37,316 nucleotides of DNA from Azolla pinnata (taxonomy: Eukaryota; Streptophyta; Polypodiopsida; Salviniales; Salviniaceae). Each line of letters starts with the position of its first letter. Position 1 is the stretch's first letter. The position numbers and the translations under genes are program-made. Under the pieces are notes generated by a model. That model ran no database searches. It saw only the letters and a program-made list of their open reading frames with translations, and was not told the origin of the DNA. The stretch spans positions 1 through 37,316 of the forward strand of contig JBBBWG010017112.1 of assembly GCA_037176905.1 (NCBI GenBank), read 5' to 3'. Shown here one piece after another: positions 1 to 13,200 of the stretch.

Positions 1-470
1 TTTTTTTTCTTTTTTTCTTGTTCTCGCATTTTAATTTGGTTTTGTGTTTTCTATTATTTTTTGGTAAAATCGAGTGAAATTTTCGATTTGTTTTTTCTTT
101 TTTTCTTGTTCTCGCATTTTAATTTTGTATCGTTTTTCCTATTATTTTTGGGGAAAATCGAGTGGAAATTCCGGTTTTTTTCTTGTTTTTTGCTCTTGCT
201 TTTTAATTTGTTTTTGTTTTTCTATTATTTTTATGGGAAAATAATGTGGAAATTTTGAATTGTTTTTTTTCTCTTTTTTGTTCTTGCTTTTTAATCTGGT
301 TTTGTTTTTTCGATTTTGTTTTCTTTTTCTTGTTCTTGCTTTTTAATTTGGTTTCGTTTTCTCTATTATTTGTTTTCGGGAAAATCGAGTGGGAAAATAT
401 TCGATTTTTGTTTGTTTTTGCGCACTTTTTTTTCCCTCTCTTTTGTTTTTCTTTCCTTTAATTTTTTTTG
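1..470. repeat. T-rich tandem repeat (about 84-88 bp unit) upstream of the H+-ATPase gene
   Basis: The block GTTCTYGC-TTTTAAT followed by CTATTATTTTT and GGGAAAATCGAGTGGAAA recurs. Anchors lie near 17, 105, 192, 280 and 332, giving steps of about 88, 84-87, 88 and a shortened 52. The window begins inside the array, so more copies may lie to the left. Short ORFs on both strands here are Phe-rich (or Lys-rich) products of the base composition and are not genes. Confidence 0.8.
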
Positions 471-489
471 TTGTTTTTTTGTTTTTCCA

Positions 490-831
490 ATTGTTTTTTG
501 AGTGAAGAGAGAGGAAAACAAATTTGTTCTTTGTTTCTCTCTCTTCTTTTTCTCTCTTCTCTCTTCTCTCTTCTCTCTCTCGTCTCTTCAATAAAAAGGG
601 CGTGAAGAAAAATCACATTTTTTGTCTGTCGATTTCGATCTTCTCCTCATCGCCATCGCCAATCTTCTTCATCATCATCATCACGATCATCACCGTCTTC
701 TTCATCATCATCTTCATCGTCACGATTCATCTCCATCTTCTTCTTCGCCGTCGTCTGCTCTCCATTACAGTGGTTTCTTGCTGATCAATCGGTCTTCAAA
801 CGCAAGGATTTGAATCGTATCATTCTTGTAC
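490..831 (+). promoter_or_regulatory. Probable core promoter and pyrimidine-rich leader of the H+-ATPase gene
   Basis: A CTCTTCTCT-rich pyrimidine patch (about 530-588) leads into AATAAAAAGG (590-600), a possible degenerate TATA element. TTC/CATCAT-rich, ATG-free sequence (about 620-770) then looks like plant 5' leader. Pyrimidine patches near transcription starts are common in plants. The start site is inferred, and no splice in the leader can be proven. Confidence 0.4.
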
Positions 832-1083
832 ATGCGTAGTACGCGTTTGGAATTGTTGCTCCTGGGAGCAGATTCTGGCCTGCTGAACTCTACATATGTG
901 TATAATCTAATTTTTTCTGGGAAGATTATGTAATATGCTGCCTTTGAGCTGAAATCTGAGCTGATAAAATCCTATTTCACGCATTTTTGCTTCACCTCCG
1001 AAACCCTAACTAAACTCACAGCATATCGACACTCTCTGTATGTATACATGTATCTAGTTAGATATATTCTGCATACGGCCTGA
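832..1083 (+). promoter_or_regulatory. Upstream ORFs in the H+-ATPase leader
   Basis: Between the putative transcription start and the main ATG there are four complete short ORFs: 832-933 (33 codons plus stop), 935-952 (5 codons), 1040-1057 (5 codons) and 1048-1083 (11 codons, overlapping the previous one in another frame). The first ends in ATG-TAA, itself a minimal start-stop. uORFs are known in the leaders of some tobacco plasma-membrane H+-ATPase genes, where they modulate translation; that role here is inferred. A leader intron could remove some of them. Confidence 0.6.
1001..1009 (+). promoter_or_regulatory. Telo-box AAACCCTAA in the leader
   Basis: A perfect AAACCCTAA lies about 100 bp before the H+-ATPase start codon. 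Telo-boxes are frequent near the 5' ends of plant genes active in growing tissue. The motif is seen; its activity is inferred. Confidence 0.45.
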
Positions 1084-1107
1084 AATCGTTTGGAGATAAC
1101 TAGCTAA

Positions 1108-4100
1108 ATGAAGATGGGAGAGAAGGCCGCCAGCCTAGATGCGATCAACAAAGAAGCTGTTGATCTTGTACGTATTAATTCCTTGTGTTTGATCGGTTTA
1201 TGATACTGCCTAATGTTACAGCTCATCAATCTTCAAGTTATGGTGAAATCTGGTAGATTTGTTACAGCCTAGCCCGCTAAATGTTGGATAATTTTTACGT
1301 TCTGCATATCCCAGCTGCTTATGTATGCCAAATTTTGCTACTTAATCCAACAGGCCTTGATGCGAGCTAGCCTTTTTATTTGAAGCTCCTGAGAGGTTCT
1401 GATTAATAGAGCTTCTAATGGTGGCTGATGTGGAGTGTAATTTCGTTGATTTGATCTGACAATAATCTCATGTCAGATGATTATGCACTATATTTCTTAA
1501 GATTCTTCATCATCATTATCATCATCTTCATCTATCCATCCAATGATCATGATCATGATCATCACCATCCTTCTATGCATTCGTTCGTTCTCGTTCTTCT
1601 TCTTCCTCGTTCCATTCTTTCATTCATTCTTTTTCCTCTTCTTCTTATTCCTTCCTTCCTTCCTCACAAAAACTTCGTCTTTATTCTTCTTCTTCTTCTT
1701 CCTGCTTCTCATTCTCCTTGTCTTGAGATCCTTATGGATAACCTGTGTGCTTATTGTCCATTTCAGTCACTGTTCTTCTTCATATCATTCATTCTTCTTT
1801 TTCTTCGTCAGCTTGTCCTCTTTCTCTTCAGGTATATCCAGAGAAGTTTTTCTTTTATGCGTCTTCAATGATCAAGTTTTAGCGAGGAGAACCAAGTGTT
1901 ATAATTGGAATTACTGTATGACAATGATTTCCTACATGAAAGAGAACTGATACCTGATTGACATTGCGTTTGATTCGTTCAAGAGAAATCAAGGATCGAT
2001 TAGTACATTTATGTCACAGAGCCGTTGGTAATATTGCATTACTGTGATTAACTGATGGACATTAAAATTTCCACAGGAGAATATACCAGTGGAAGAGGTA
2101 TTCGAACAACTTAGGTGCTCAAAATCTGGCCTTACTTCGGATGAAGTCGAAGAGAGACTCAGCATTTTCGGATATAACAAGCTCGAGGAAAAGAAAGTAA
2201 TCACCTCAAATCTGTAAACTTTTATAAACTGTCATTTTTCATCTGCAGTCTAGGATTTACTGTGGACTACTTGTATTTCTTGTATATATACGTTCCTGTT
2301 ATTTCAGATCTATGTACGTAAGATGGACGGGCGTATATGCGTCAATAATAGGTTTAGATGTACACCTTAACTGATGGGATGTGAAGCTAAACAAGATTAT
2401 TAGCTCACGATGTCTAACCTTGTACACCTTGTCCTTCCCAGATGTATCAGCTAGATATGTACTCTACGTAGGTGTATGTTTTCAGATGTATCCTATAATG
2501 TGGCTAGGTAGGTCTATATGTTTAGACGCATAGTCTATGTACAAGATATATATGATGTACTATTTCGATTTATATAGAGAGATATATTTGCCTTGACTTC
2601 GGTGTAATTCTTATTCTTTTAGGAAAGCAAATTTCTGAAGTTCCTTGGATTCATGTGGAATCCTCTCTCATGGGTCATGGAAGCTGCTGCAATAATGGCC
2701 ATTGCTCTAGCCAATGGTGATGTAAGTATTCACTGATTTCTAATCTTTCTCCCAGATTCTTCTAACCATGTCAGTTCTCTTGCATTTCCTTCAATTGTAA
2801 ATCTATATTTCTAGCTGTAGCTCTTTTCTTCTTTTAGGGATACTTGTGTCATAGTTTTTTCTTACTTCCTCTCTATGTTAATTATGCTAGTTTTCCCCTG
2901 TAGGTTATTTCCTGTGTACTTTTTCGCTATATTTCGTTCTTGTATTCTTGTATAGTTTATAACCTCTAATTAAGATATTTTCTGCTCTATTTAAGAATCT
3001 CCTTTTTGACAAGCTATTCCAACTATGTACTGTTTCCTTTTATTTGTTATTTTATTAGCTTCTCCTTTGTAGCTGTGTTTTCCATTCTGTTTTGCTCTTA
3101 TACCGTATTTTGTGTGATAGACTTTTTCTAGTTGAAAACACCCTATTTTGTAATGCGATTCTTTGCTTCTTTACTTGTATACGTTTGAAAGGTTCTAAAC
3201 TAGATTACCTGTATTTGCTTTTACAGGAAAGGCCTCCAGATTGGCAAGATTTCGTGGGCATTATCACACTCCTTGTGATTAATTCGACCATAAGTTTCAT
3301 AGAAGAAAACAATGCAGGAAATGCCGCAGCAGCACTGATGGCTCGTTTAGCTCCAAGAGCTAAGGTTGTTTCTTTGCTTTTCTAGTATGTCCTTTGTTTT
3401 CCTTTTAAGTTTGCTGAAAATAATCTTGTAAAATATTATTTTGTATCCTCTCTACTAAGTCACATTACTTAAAAGCCTTCCAACTCCTTTCTTTGTTTCA
3501 TAGGAAAGCTTGTGATACATCTCTTCCTTAAATCGCATTATTTCATTGGTTGAATGGTTTAAATTGTGATAAAAAATATTTTTGGCTCTCTCTCTCTCTC
3601 TCTTTTCATTTCTTTCTAAATCAAATGGCTATTTATCTATTTATCTATCTCCACCTAGCCACACAGGTTTAATGTAGCTGCTTGATTTTAATACAAATAA
3701 ATTCCGTCTTTACCCATAGTATTTGAAAATGATTCTCTAGGTTCTAAGGAATGGGCAGTGGGTAGAAGAAGAAGCAGCTGTGTTGGTCCCGGGTGACATC
3801 ATCAGTGTGAAGCTTGGTGATATCATTCCAGCAGATGCACGCCTTCTGGATGGGGATCCTTTGAAGATAGATCAGGTACGGTATTAGAACTAGTATGAGA
3901 CCTCATGAAGAATCATGGTAGTATTGATTTGGTATATTATTCGATAACTTTGAAATTGTTAATTTTTTGTGTGATTTGCTGTTAGTCAATTATCCTAGTT
4001 CTAGTTCAGTTTTAAGCATTATTGGTTGTAAGGAATCATTAAGAATCCTTTTCAACCACCATTCAATCAAATTGGTGTTTTCTGTTCAATCTGCCCATAC

Positions 4101-7100
4101 TGTCAGTCACTGGTTCCTCTTGAAGCATCTGTCTTAACGGATTCAAGTTTAGTTACACATTCTTAAACGTTGTTATTATTGGACAGTCTGCTCTTACCGG
4201 CGAATCATTGCCAGTCACTAAAAACCCAGGTTCTGGAGTGTACTCGGGATCTACATGTAAGCAAGGTGAGATAGAAGCTGTAGTTATTGCCACTGGTGTT
4301 CACACTTTTTTCGGTAAAGCAGCACATCTTGTCGATACAACAAATCAAGTGGGACATTTCCAGAAGGTTTGCTACTAATGTTTTCAATCTCCTCTTGTTG
4401 ATAAACCCTTTGTTCTGCTAGTACTACCCTGTTCATTGGTATACGGCCTTTTGAAGCATCCTTCATCTTGTGTATAATATTCAGGTCCTCACAGCTATTG
4501 GAAATTTCTGCATATGCTCCATTGGAATTGGCATGGTGATTGAGATTATTGTCATGTATCCTATTCAACACCGGACATATCGTCAGGGCATTGATAACCT
4601 GCTTGTGCTTCTGATTGGTGGCATCCCCATCGCAATGCCGACTGTCCTGTCTGTAACCATGGCTATTGGTTCTCATCGGCTCTCTCAGCAGGTATCTAAC
4701 GTGCATCTCTAGGTGTACTACTCAATGAAGTTATATTTTGGTGAATTTACTTGGGTTATATATCTGTAAAATTTAGATGAAGATATATTTTACATTTTGC
4801 AAAGCTAATTTTTCCTTAGTATACTATAGTGGTACAGATCAAAGTGTTTTTGTTATGACACAGGGTGCAATAACAAAGCGAATGACAGCTATAGAAGAGA
4901 TGGCTGGGATGGATGTCTTGTGTAGTGACAAGACTGGCACATTGACACTAAATAAACTCTCGGTTGACAAAAACCTCATTGAGGTCAAATCTGGCATAAA
5001 AATGACAAGATGAATTGAATTGTATGGATCAGCATTGTACAATGTTTGATCAGAATTCTTTGTTTCAATTGATAGGTGTTTGCAAGAGGCGTTGACAAGG
5101 ACACAGTAGTCTTGATGGCGGCTAGGGCATCAAGGATTGAAAATCAAGACGCCATTGATGCTGCTATAGTGGGTGTTTTAGCTGACCCCAAAGAGGTTTG
5201 AATCGTAACAACAGTATCTTATCTCATATATATGTGAATATATATGTATATAGGTATACCGTATATGGGTATGTATGTTCAATAAAATGCTTTCGGTTAT
5301 CTTTGTGATCTGGGTCTTTTCTATTTTCAGGCTCGTGCAGGTATTGAGGAACTCCATTTCTTGCCCTTCAACCCCACCGATAAGAGAACAGCTTTAACAT
5401 TCCTTGATGCACAAGGAAAGATGCATAGGGTCAGTAAGGGTGCACCAGAGCAGGTATGCATTGCAAGATGTCAACCGCAATTCTAATGGCCTGAAAAACC
5501 TAGAGTTTCCGTATGTAACTTGTTAATGTAGATTCTTTCACTTTTGCATAACAATATGAAAGTGCATATATATCTAAAATAATGTTTGTTCAGCCACTTT
5601 ATGCAGATTTTTCTTTTGCTTTCTCATACAAGGGTGAAATTCTCATGTAAAAAATTAGTCTCTCTTTTTTGGTTATCACTTCTTGTAACAAAGGAAACCT
5701 GAAAGAAACAAATGCTATAGTAATGTTGCTGTTTTGCATGTTAAAAAATTGAAACGTTTGAATTTAAAAGCTATAACTTCTTACATTGCTGCTGTTACAG
5801 ATTCTTGCACTCGCGCATAATAAAGCTGAAATTGCATCACGAGTGCATCGAATCATTGATAAGTTTGCAGAACGGGGTCTTCGTTCTTTAGCGGTTGCAA
5901 GACAGGTATACATTTCAATGCAAGCACACAAAACATGAACGGAGCAAAATCCATATCACCCAGCATACTTGTTTCTCTCCTGCTATACTTTGGTTTCATA
6001 ATCATGTTTGCTTAAAAGATTATGGCATGTATAGGACGTTCCCGAGGGTAAGAAAGAAAGTCCTGGAGGTCCATGGCAGTTTGTAGGATTGTTGCCACTA
6101 TTTGATCCTCCTCGTCATGATAGTGCGGAAACAATTCGAAGAGCATTGAACCTTGGTGTGAATGTGAAGATGATAACAGGTAGATTCTTCAAGCATACAT
6201 ACGGATATCTTCCGATTAATTTTGGATCAGGCTTGATGTAGTCACCCTAAAGAATAATCTTGGTATATATACACATGGTGTTAATAGTGAGGTAAATAAG
6301 CATCTAGTTTGTTTGATGAAATTCATTCACAACCACTGGGTTCTATCTTGGTATTCACTTCACAGGTGACCAATTAGCTATTGCCAAGGAAACCGGGAGG
6401 CGACTTGGAATGGGAACTAATATGTATCCATCATCATCATTGCTTGGTCAAAACAAGGACGAGACGATTGCTGCATTGCCAATAGATGAACTTATTGAGA
6501 AAGCTGATGGATTTGCTGGTGTTTTCCCAGGTTAATCACAACTTTGCGATGAGACCAAAAGCATAAAAACGTACTCCTGAATAGGACATCTATGCATATT
6601 AATGAGTTTATAATTTGTATGAGATTCTCATGACATACAATTCCTGCAGAGCGTAAATTCAAACATTTGTACATTGGGCTTATTCATCTGATGTGCTTCT
6701 ACCAAACTTACACTATGTTTTGACATCTTTTACAAGCTTCTTACAGAGCTCTAATTTACAGAAATATACATCACATATACTAATTCTTCCATGTACTACT
6801 GTAAACATACACATAATACATACTGCAGCTCCACACATTGAATAAGTTGAACTCATGTGCACCTCTTTGCATTATATTCTTCTTCTTCCAGAACACAAAT
6901 ATGAAATTGTACAGAGACTCCAGAAAAAGAAGCATATATGTGGGATGACTGGTGATGGTGTCAACGATGCACCAGCACTAAAGAAAGCAGACATTGGTAT
7001 AGCTGTTGCTGATGCTACTGATGCTGCAAGAAGTGCATCAGACATAGTTCTAACTGAACCAGGACTAAGCGTCATAATCAGTGCTGTCTTGACTAGTCGT

Positions 7101-8992
7101 TCTATTTTCCAAAGAATGAAAAACTACACCGTAAGCTTCTTCCACTTATACTAATACTATTGGTTATCATATATGTTGTATACATGTAGGTTGGAGGGTA
7201 TGTATATTTATTTCTATATTTGTGTACATGTAGTTGTGTATGCATGTAGGGTATGTATGAGGTAGGTAAGCATATACGTACTTTGGTTTTTGAACATTTC
7301 TTTACCTGATAATACCATCTTGTTTCTTGCTCAGATCTATGCTGTTTCGATAACAATACGTGTTGTGGTACGTAGGTAGTTCTTTTACTTAGAGAAAGCA
7401 TTGCTATATAAGCACTGAAAGCTAAAAATGATAGTTTTCGCCTTCTGTTTTACAGCTTGGATTTATGCTTCTAGCACTTATTTGGCAGTTTGATTTTCCA
7501 CCATTCATGGTTCTTGTCATTGCAATCCTGAATGATGGGACAATAATGACCATCTCTAAGGATAGAGTGAAGCCATCTCCTTCCCCGGACTGCTGGAAGC
7601 TTTCCGAGATATTTACAACCGGTGTTGTGATAGGCAGTTATCTTGCTCTAATGACCGTTATTTTTTACTGGGCTGCTGATAAGACCGACTTTTTCCAGGT
7701 TTGTATGTGAGAACTTGTTGGACAAAATACATAACCGTGTATAGACAAGAAGTCATGCTAACTTCTGTTGTTATTGAGCAAACTCTAATGCTGAGATCAT
7801 ACTCTTTATTCTTGTAATGCTGATGCTAAACCTTCGTATATCAAAGATGCTAATTTATTTTTGTCTTATTCAGAACGCATTTGGAGTGAAGAGCATTAGA
7901 GGTAACCATGATATGATGGCCGCAGCTGTTTATTTGCAAGTCAGTACAATAAGTCAAGCCCTTATATTTGTTACTCGCTCGAGGGGATGGTCCTTCTTAG
8001 AGAGGCCAGGTTTCTTGCTCGTGACAGCGTTTATCATTGCCCAAATGGTATCACACAGTTATCATTGTCTCGTTTGAATCCTATAATTTTTTGTCATATG
8101 CATTTGAGGGAGGTCGATAACAGTGGAATGTTTTTTTTTAATCTCTCTTTCATACGAGGGATTTAATAGAGTTCAAGCTCTTATATTAATAGAGTTTGAG
8201 AGTGTTTTGGAGGTTAATTCTTGAATGTCTTTTTACTTTGTTAAGATTGCAACATTTATTGCCGTATATGCAAACTGGGGATTTGCAATGATCAAAGGCA
8301 CTGGTTGGGGCTGGGCTGGAGTTATTTGGCTGTACAACTTTATCTTCTACTTCCCTCTCGACATCATCAAATTCACCATTAGATACATTTTGAGTGGCAA
8401 AGCTTGGGATCTTGTGATTGAACAACGGGTATATCTGCCTCATCCCCTCTTATTTCAATTGATCAATGTTCGGTTCAGTGTGCATTAATAATGTCTTCTT
8501 TTACTAGAAATCGAGCCTTGCAAAGTGCAAGAGAGATATGATTTCCTAGGTCTCTTTAAGGAGTTACAACACAAGGCCTTCAGATTGTGTTCTAATATGC
8601 AATGAATTGTTTCTTTCAGACTGCATTCACAACGCAAAAGGATTTTGGAAAAGAGGCAAGAGAAGTTAAATGGGCCACAGCTCAACGAACTTTGCACGGC
8701 TTGCATCCACCGAAAGCGAAGATCTTCACCGAGAAAAGCACCTACAATGAGCTCAGTGAAATGGCAGAACAAGCAAAAAGACGTGCCGAAATAGCTCGGT
8801 AAGTGAGGCAATTTTCATTTGAATTGTTTTCTTTTCCTTTGGCTCCGGATTGCACGAGCCATATTCACACAATGTTGTTTTTCTATCTTCAATAGGCTTC
8901 GAGAATTGCATACTTTGAAAGGACATGTGGAATCAGTTGTGAGGCTTAAGGGCCTAGACATTGATACTATCCAGCAAGCATACACTGTATGA
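1108..8992 (+). CDS. Plasma-membrane P-type (P3A) H+-ATPase, complete, 20 exons
   Basis: Pumps H+ out of the cell using ATP and energises secondary transport at the plasma membrane. Exons: 1108-1167, 2077-2196, 2623-2721, 3227-3364, 3741-3875, 4187-4366, 4485-4691, 4864-4983, 5076-5195, 5331-5453, 5801-5905, 6035-6179, 6366-6530, 6892-7130, 7335-7367, 7456-7698, 7874-8047, 8246-8428, 8620-8798, 8896-8992. All introns are GT-AG and the joined frame is open (954 aa). Seen in it: TGES (188-191), CSDKTGT with phospho-Asp 335, MITGD, TGDGVND (592-598), and TM residues Asn112, Arg661 and Asp690, matching AHA2 N106/R655/D684. The C-terminal regulatory region ends YTV, with Thr953 the expected phosphorylation and 14-3-3 site. 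The second ATG (1114, MGEK) fits the family's usual N-terminus better, giving 952 aa. It mixes subfamily traits: AVARQ and the [12 protein letters not shown] loop resemble AHA2, while the QQAYTV end resembles AHA4/11. Exon 8 uses a weak gtcaaa donor. Confidence 0.97.
1168..2076 (+). other. First coding intron of the H+-ATPase gene (909 bp), pyrimidine-rich
   Basis: It is bounded by a GTACGT donor and a CCACAG acceptor. The part around 1500-1830 is unusually rich in CATCAT, GATCAT and TTCTTC, which creates long chance ORFs on the plus strand. Nothing there looks like an independent gene. Confidence 0.8.
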
Positions 8993-9740
8993 GATGCAAA
9001 AGGTTTGAGAGGTTTCCAAGAATGCTCTCAGGTTCGCCCGTGACTTGATACTAATCCAGAAATCGCGTACTTCTTGTCATGTGTTTGGTTTTTCCATCAT
9101 TAGTTCTAGCTAACTAGTATTATTAGCCCTTTTAATTCTTAGATGTCTTATCATGATCATAATCTACTTTGTATCGCATCACGAGTATCATATTTCTGGT
9201 GTATGGAATTGAAAAACAAAAAAGCCGTCGAAGTATCGCTCACCCTTAATGGGCAAGTATAACTAAAGCTATGCGGAGAATTAGGGTTTATGTTTAGGTT
9301 GAAATCAATTGCATCAGCGATAATGGAAAAACTGGCTAGACGATGATGCAACGACGTTGTAACTTGTATCAAAAGCTTTGGAACCATCATGTATATATAT
9401 GGATTACATCTACTTGTTTTGTTTCCTCTTCCCTTCTCTGGCTCTATCTCCATCTCTTCATATATCTGATCTTCTTGAAATGTGGTTTAGATACTAATCA
9501 TAACAAGTTTAGAAAAAGCGACACGGTATGGAGGATTCGACTTCAGAGCTGATCAAAGATTTGCCGAGCATTGGCATCTTCTTCTCGTCGAGATTGATGG
9601 GTAATCAGGATCATCGTGTCCTATTGAACTACATCTGGGTATTATGAGTGAATCATGACATTGCTATCGATCGGAATGTCCAATAATTCAACATACATTT
9701 GTTCAATTACATGACGTTTAAGTTATAAAACATCAAACTA
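8993..9740 (+). other. 3' flank of the H+-ATPase gene, no gene seen
   Basis: AT-rich 3'UTR and spacer. I saw no canonical AATAAA in the first 250 bp. It holds ATTAGGGTTT (about 9279-9288), the reverse of a telo-box-like motif. The short ORFs have no recognisable content. Confidence 0.5.
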
Positions 9741-9743
9741 TCA

Positions 9744-9880
9744 AGCTCAAACTGAACCAAACGGAACTATAAACCTCCCAAACCGAACTGAACCAATCCA
9801 ATAACCACCCGAACCAAACCAAACTACTAACCTACTGAACTGCATTGAACTAAACCAACATCCAAAACCGAAAACCGAAC
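9744..9880. repeat. A/C-rich degenerate AACCGAAC-type simple repeat
   Basis: Degenerate CCGAACC, AACCAAAC and CCAAAC words are packed together and the plus strand is nearly free of G. It looks like a decayed simple repeat. The minus-strand ORF across it is Gly/Trp/Phe-rich by composition only. Confidence 0.6.
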
Positions 9881-9936
9881 CCATCAATGTCGAACAAGCA
9901 CATGGAATACACATTGAGAAGACGGCAAAATACGAT

Positions 9937-10135
9937 CCCAAACATGATCACAAGAGAACATGATCCCAAACATTATCGCAACACTTGATCCCAAAACACT
10001 TGATCCCAAAACATGATCACAAGATGAAGAAGAAAATCAGTGATGAACAAGGAGATGGAATACACAAACATGATCACAAGACTGTAAAGATTGAAGAAGA
10101 AAATCAGTGATGAACAAGGACATGGAATTCACCTT
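9937..10135. repeat. Nested short tandem repeats before the 10.2-kb gene
   Basis: CATGATCACAAGA and TTGATCCCAAAACA words recur at 9943-10020. A longer unit (ACATGATCACAAG ... GAAAATCAGTGATGAACAAGG ... ATGGAATWCAC) occurs at 10011 and again at 10068, the second with a small insertion. This is 75-270 bp upstream of the predicted start codon and may fall in promoter or leader. Confidence 0.6.
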
Positions 10136-10208
10136 GAAGAAGATGACTGTGATCTGTGTGATCAGTAGTATGTGACAGACAAGGATAAGGTGTTGGAAGG
10201 AGCTGGAA

Positions 10209-13200
10209 ATGGTGGTGGTTTTGGGCCTTCCTCCCCACAGCCCACCTTGTGATTTGTTGCTTGTTGATCCATGGCAAGGATGTGGAAGAAGCAGAAGGAG
10301 AAGCGGAAGCAGTGTCGGAGGATCCAGAGGACGAGGTTTCAGATGCTTGATTGCTCCTTCAGGCGCCAGTGATGTGAGCTACGAGCTCGACGGTGGTTTC
10401 AGTCGCTTCATCCTGCCATTGCCGCCCGGACCCCTCCTCTTCCCTCGTAAAACCATGAACCCTAAATTTGCAGTGCTCCTTATGCGGTCTGCTTACGACG
10501 CCGTCGATGACCTCGACTTCATTCCCATGGACAAATTCCAAGTTAAGGTAAGCATGTAAGTACAGTCCAGATAAGAATGGATAAATGCACTCGACATCAG
10601 AGAGAGAGAGACACACACACAGACAGACAGAAAGAACGAAAGAAAGAAAGATATAGATAGATATCTTTGCTAATCTACACTTGACCAGAGCTCAGTGGTG
10701 ACTATAGGCCCTTGGGATCACACAAAATTCATGACTTTCATGCTCTGGTATACATTACGAAGACAGAAAGGAGGTTGCTAGATCTTTGTAATGCCTACAG
10801 AGAACTAGTTGCCAACTGAAGGAGGGGTTTTTCATTACACATATGGAGAGACGAGCACTTCGGCCTGCATTTAATTAGGGTTCAGGGTATGCTAGCATGT
10901 TGACATCTGAAAGTTAACTATGTGATTTGGTTGTGAGGGATGATCTTTCTGCCTTCACAGCACTGAAAGAATTAATCAAGTCTTGAATAAGCGTGATTAC
11001 TTGTCAAACTTTTGGGTATGAAGGCAAAATAATTTTCTGCTGAAATGCGTTTTTCATAGGTGTGTGGAAATCGTATTCAAGTTTAAACTTGTTAATGGCC
11101 TTGCAGTTTTGGAAGCTTAGGCAAAGTGAAGTGGAACAATATACTCTCCAATACAGTCCTCTTAAAGTCAAGTATGGAGACCTTACTGATCCTGTTTGTG
11201 CTCTCTTCTCTTAACCTTCTCAAATCTTGGATTAGTATTCAATCATAACTAATGACGAGATTTGTTTTTAGCATGCATTTTCTTTATGAACATTTAATCA
11301 TTCACATTTTGTAAAATTATCTAAATTTAGCATCATAGCTTGATAAGGGTTTCAGGTATCTAAATGTGTGGGCATTTTAATGAAGTAGGTGAGCACATGC
11401 ATCCATGCATAATCAATGAGAAAATTTATATTCCCCAGAGTTATGTAGTCCAAGAAATGCTACATTTGACATATGGAGGCTATTTGTCAAAAATCCAAAA
11501 AACTGGTTTCCTGGACGTATGAATTAAGGAGGATTATTTCTGATTATTTCTTCAATAAAAGGAGGCCATCTTGTCCCTCAAATATTGGCTTGAATTGTGT
11601 TGCAGTTATACTTCGACTTCATAAGTTTTTCGCAGTTTTTAACCATTTCAAATGAAATGAGAAGAGGAGAATTTGTTTTCCAGGTAAATATTTTTTATCT
11701 TTCCTTTTTTCATGAAGATTTTCTCTATGTTCACTATTACTAAACATGCTCTGCAGGAGAAAAATGGGGCTTTTGGGGAGATTAAGACAGTGAGAAGAGA
11801 TCCCAACTTAATGGATAACTCGTTGCTTCCGCTTTCTTTTACACGAAAGGCTGGTGATCTTATGTATCAAAGGTTACTTGAGGGTTTTGAAGGTGAAAAT
11901 TTCAATGTTCCAAAGCCTTGCCCGCCTCTATCAAGTTTGGAATGTGTAAGCCAACTTACAACATCCCAAAAAATTTGTATTTATGTGTTTAACACATTAA
12001 AAAAGTTGTATTTCTGGGGCTCTTTGTAAACCTTACTGTAGAATAACTGATATGCATGCTCAAATTAACGGTATAAACAGTATATGCAGCTCTATAGTGA
12101 CATATATTTTTTTCAACAAATGCTGATACAAATAGTAGGTGAAGAAAAATAAAGAGTGGTTGATAGCTATAAGGTTTCCATAAGCTAGGGTCTAGAACTT
12201 TTTCCATTTACATTATCACCTAATCCATCTACATTCGACCTTTGTTAATATTTTGTTTGTGCATTCATTAATCAAGTTTGCAACATAAATCTGAAGTATT
12301 CCTTTTTTCTGAAAATGAAGGTGTTTCAAGGCATCAAGCAAATCTTGCAGTTATTTGTGGACCAAGGTTATGCACTTAATGGAAATGTTGAAGAGATAAG
12401 ATCTGAAAAAAGCAACGAGTTGACGTTTCGGGTACGTGCATTGTGTAGTTAACTGAATAGTTTATGTTATAATAACATGAAATTGAGTACGCACGCATGG
12501 ATGAATTTTATGGATAATACGTGATGTAATAGACGTTTCACTGATTTAACTCCCATATTCACCTACGCTTTTAGCTTTTGATATAAGGAACATTGAAGGC
12601 TGCCCACTGGAATCTTCATAGGACGTGAGAAACTGTTTCTTCAGAGACGCATATGAAGATGTTAAATCTTTTTATAGATGGTATGGTGTTTTGTGGCAAG
12701 AATTAAAGAAGAAACAAAGAAAGATATCATAGGTTTCTGAAAGAGCATGAGATACTTCAATGATCACCATTGTTTGCATCAAAACTCAATGCAAGTCAGT
12801 AAAGAACAATGAAGAAAAATTCTTTTATGAGTATGGTACAAGGAGTAGAATATGCAGTGATCTGTGTTTACAACTAAAAAGAACGTGAATGCCTAGCAAC
12901 TTAATGGATTTTTGTTCCACAGTGAGTACGTTTCGGCTAGCTCATTCATTGGTTAGTATTGATGCATCTAATTTTGTAAGTATCACACGGCAACGTCAAA
13001 GGGGTTGAAGTAGTTTGGTCAGTTTCATCAGTTTAACGAAACTCCTTCGACATGTTGAAGCACTAATTCAGTGATAAGAAAACTTTGATGAGTTTTATAA
13101 CCACTGATAAGTTTCAACTGCCATAGCCGGGAGGTGGAGAAGTTTGAGTATGATTACCACATTTGGTGTTTGCTTCTGTATATATCGAGCATCGAGGGTC

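Noticed and set aside
1470..1950. Two overlapping 130-codon plus-strand ORFs
   Set aside because: They lie inside intron 1 of the H+-ATPase gene and reflect pyrimidine-rich sequence.
4205..4706. Minus-strand ORFs of 60 and 140 codons opposite H+-ATPase exons 6 and 7
   Set aside because: Antisense shadows of the strongly conserved plus-strand exons.
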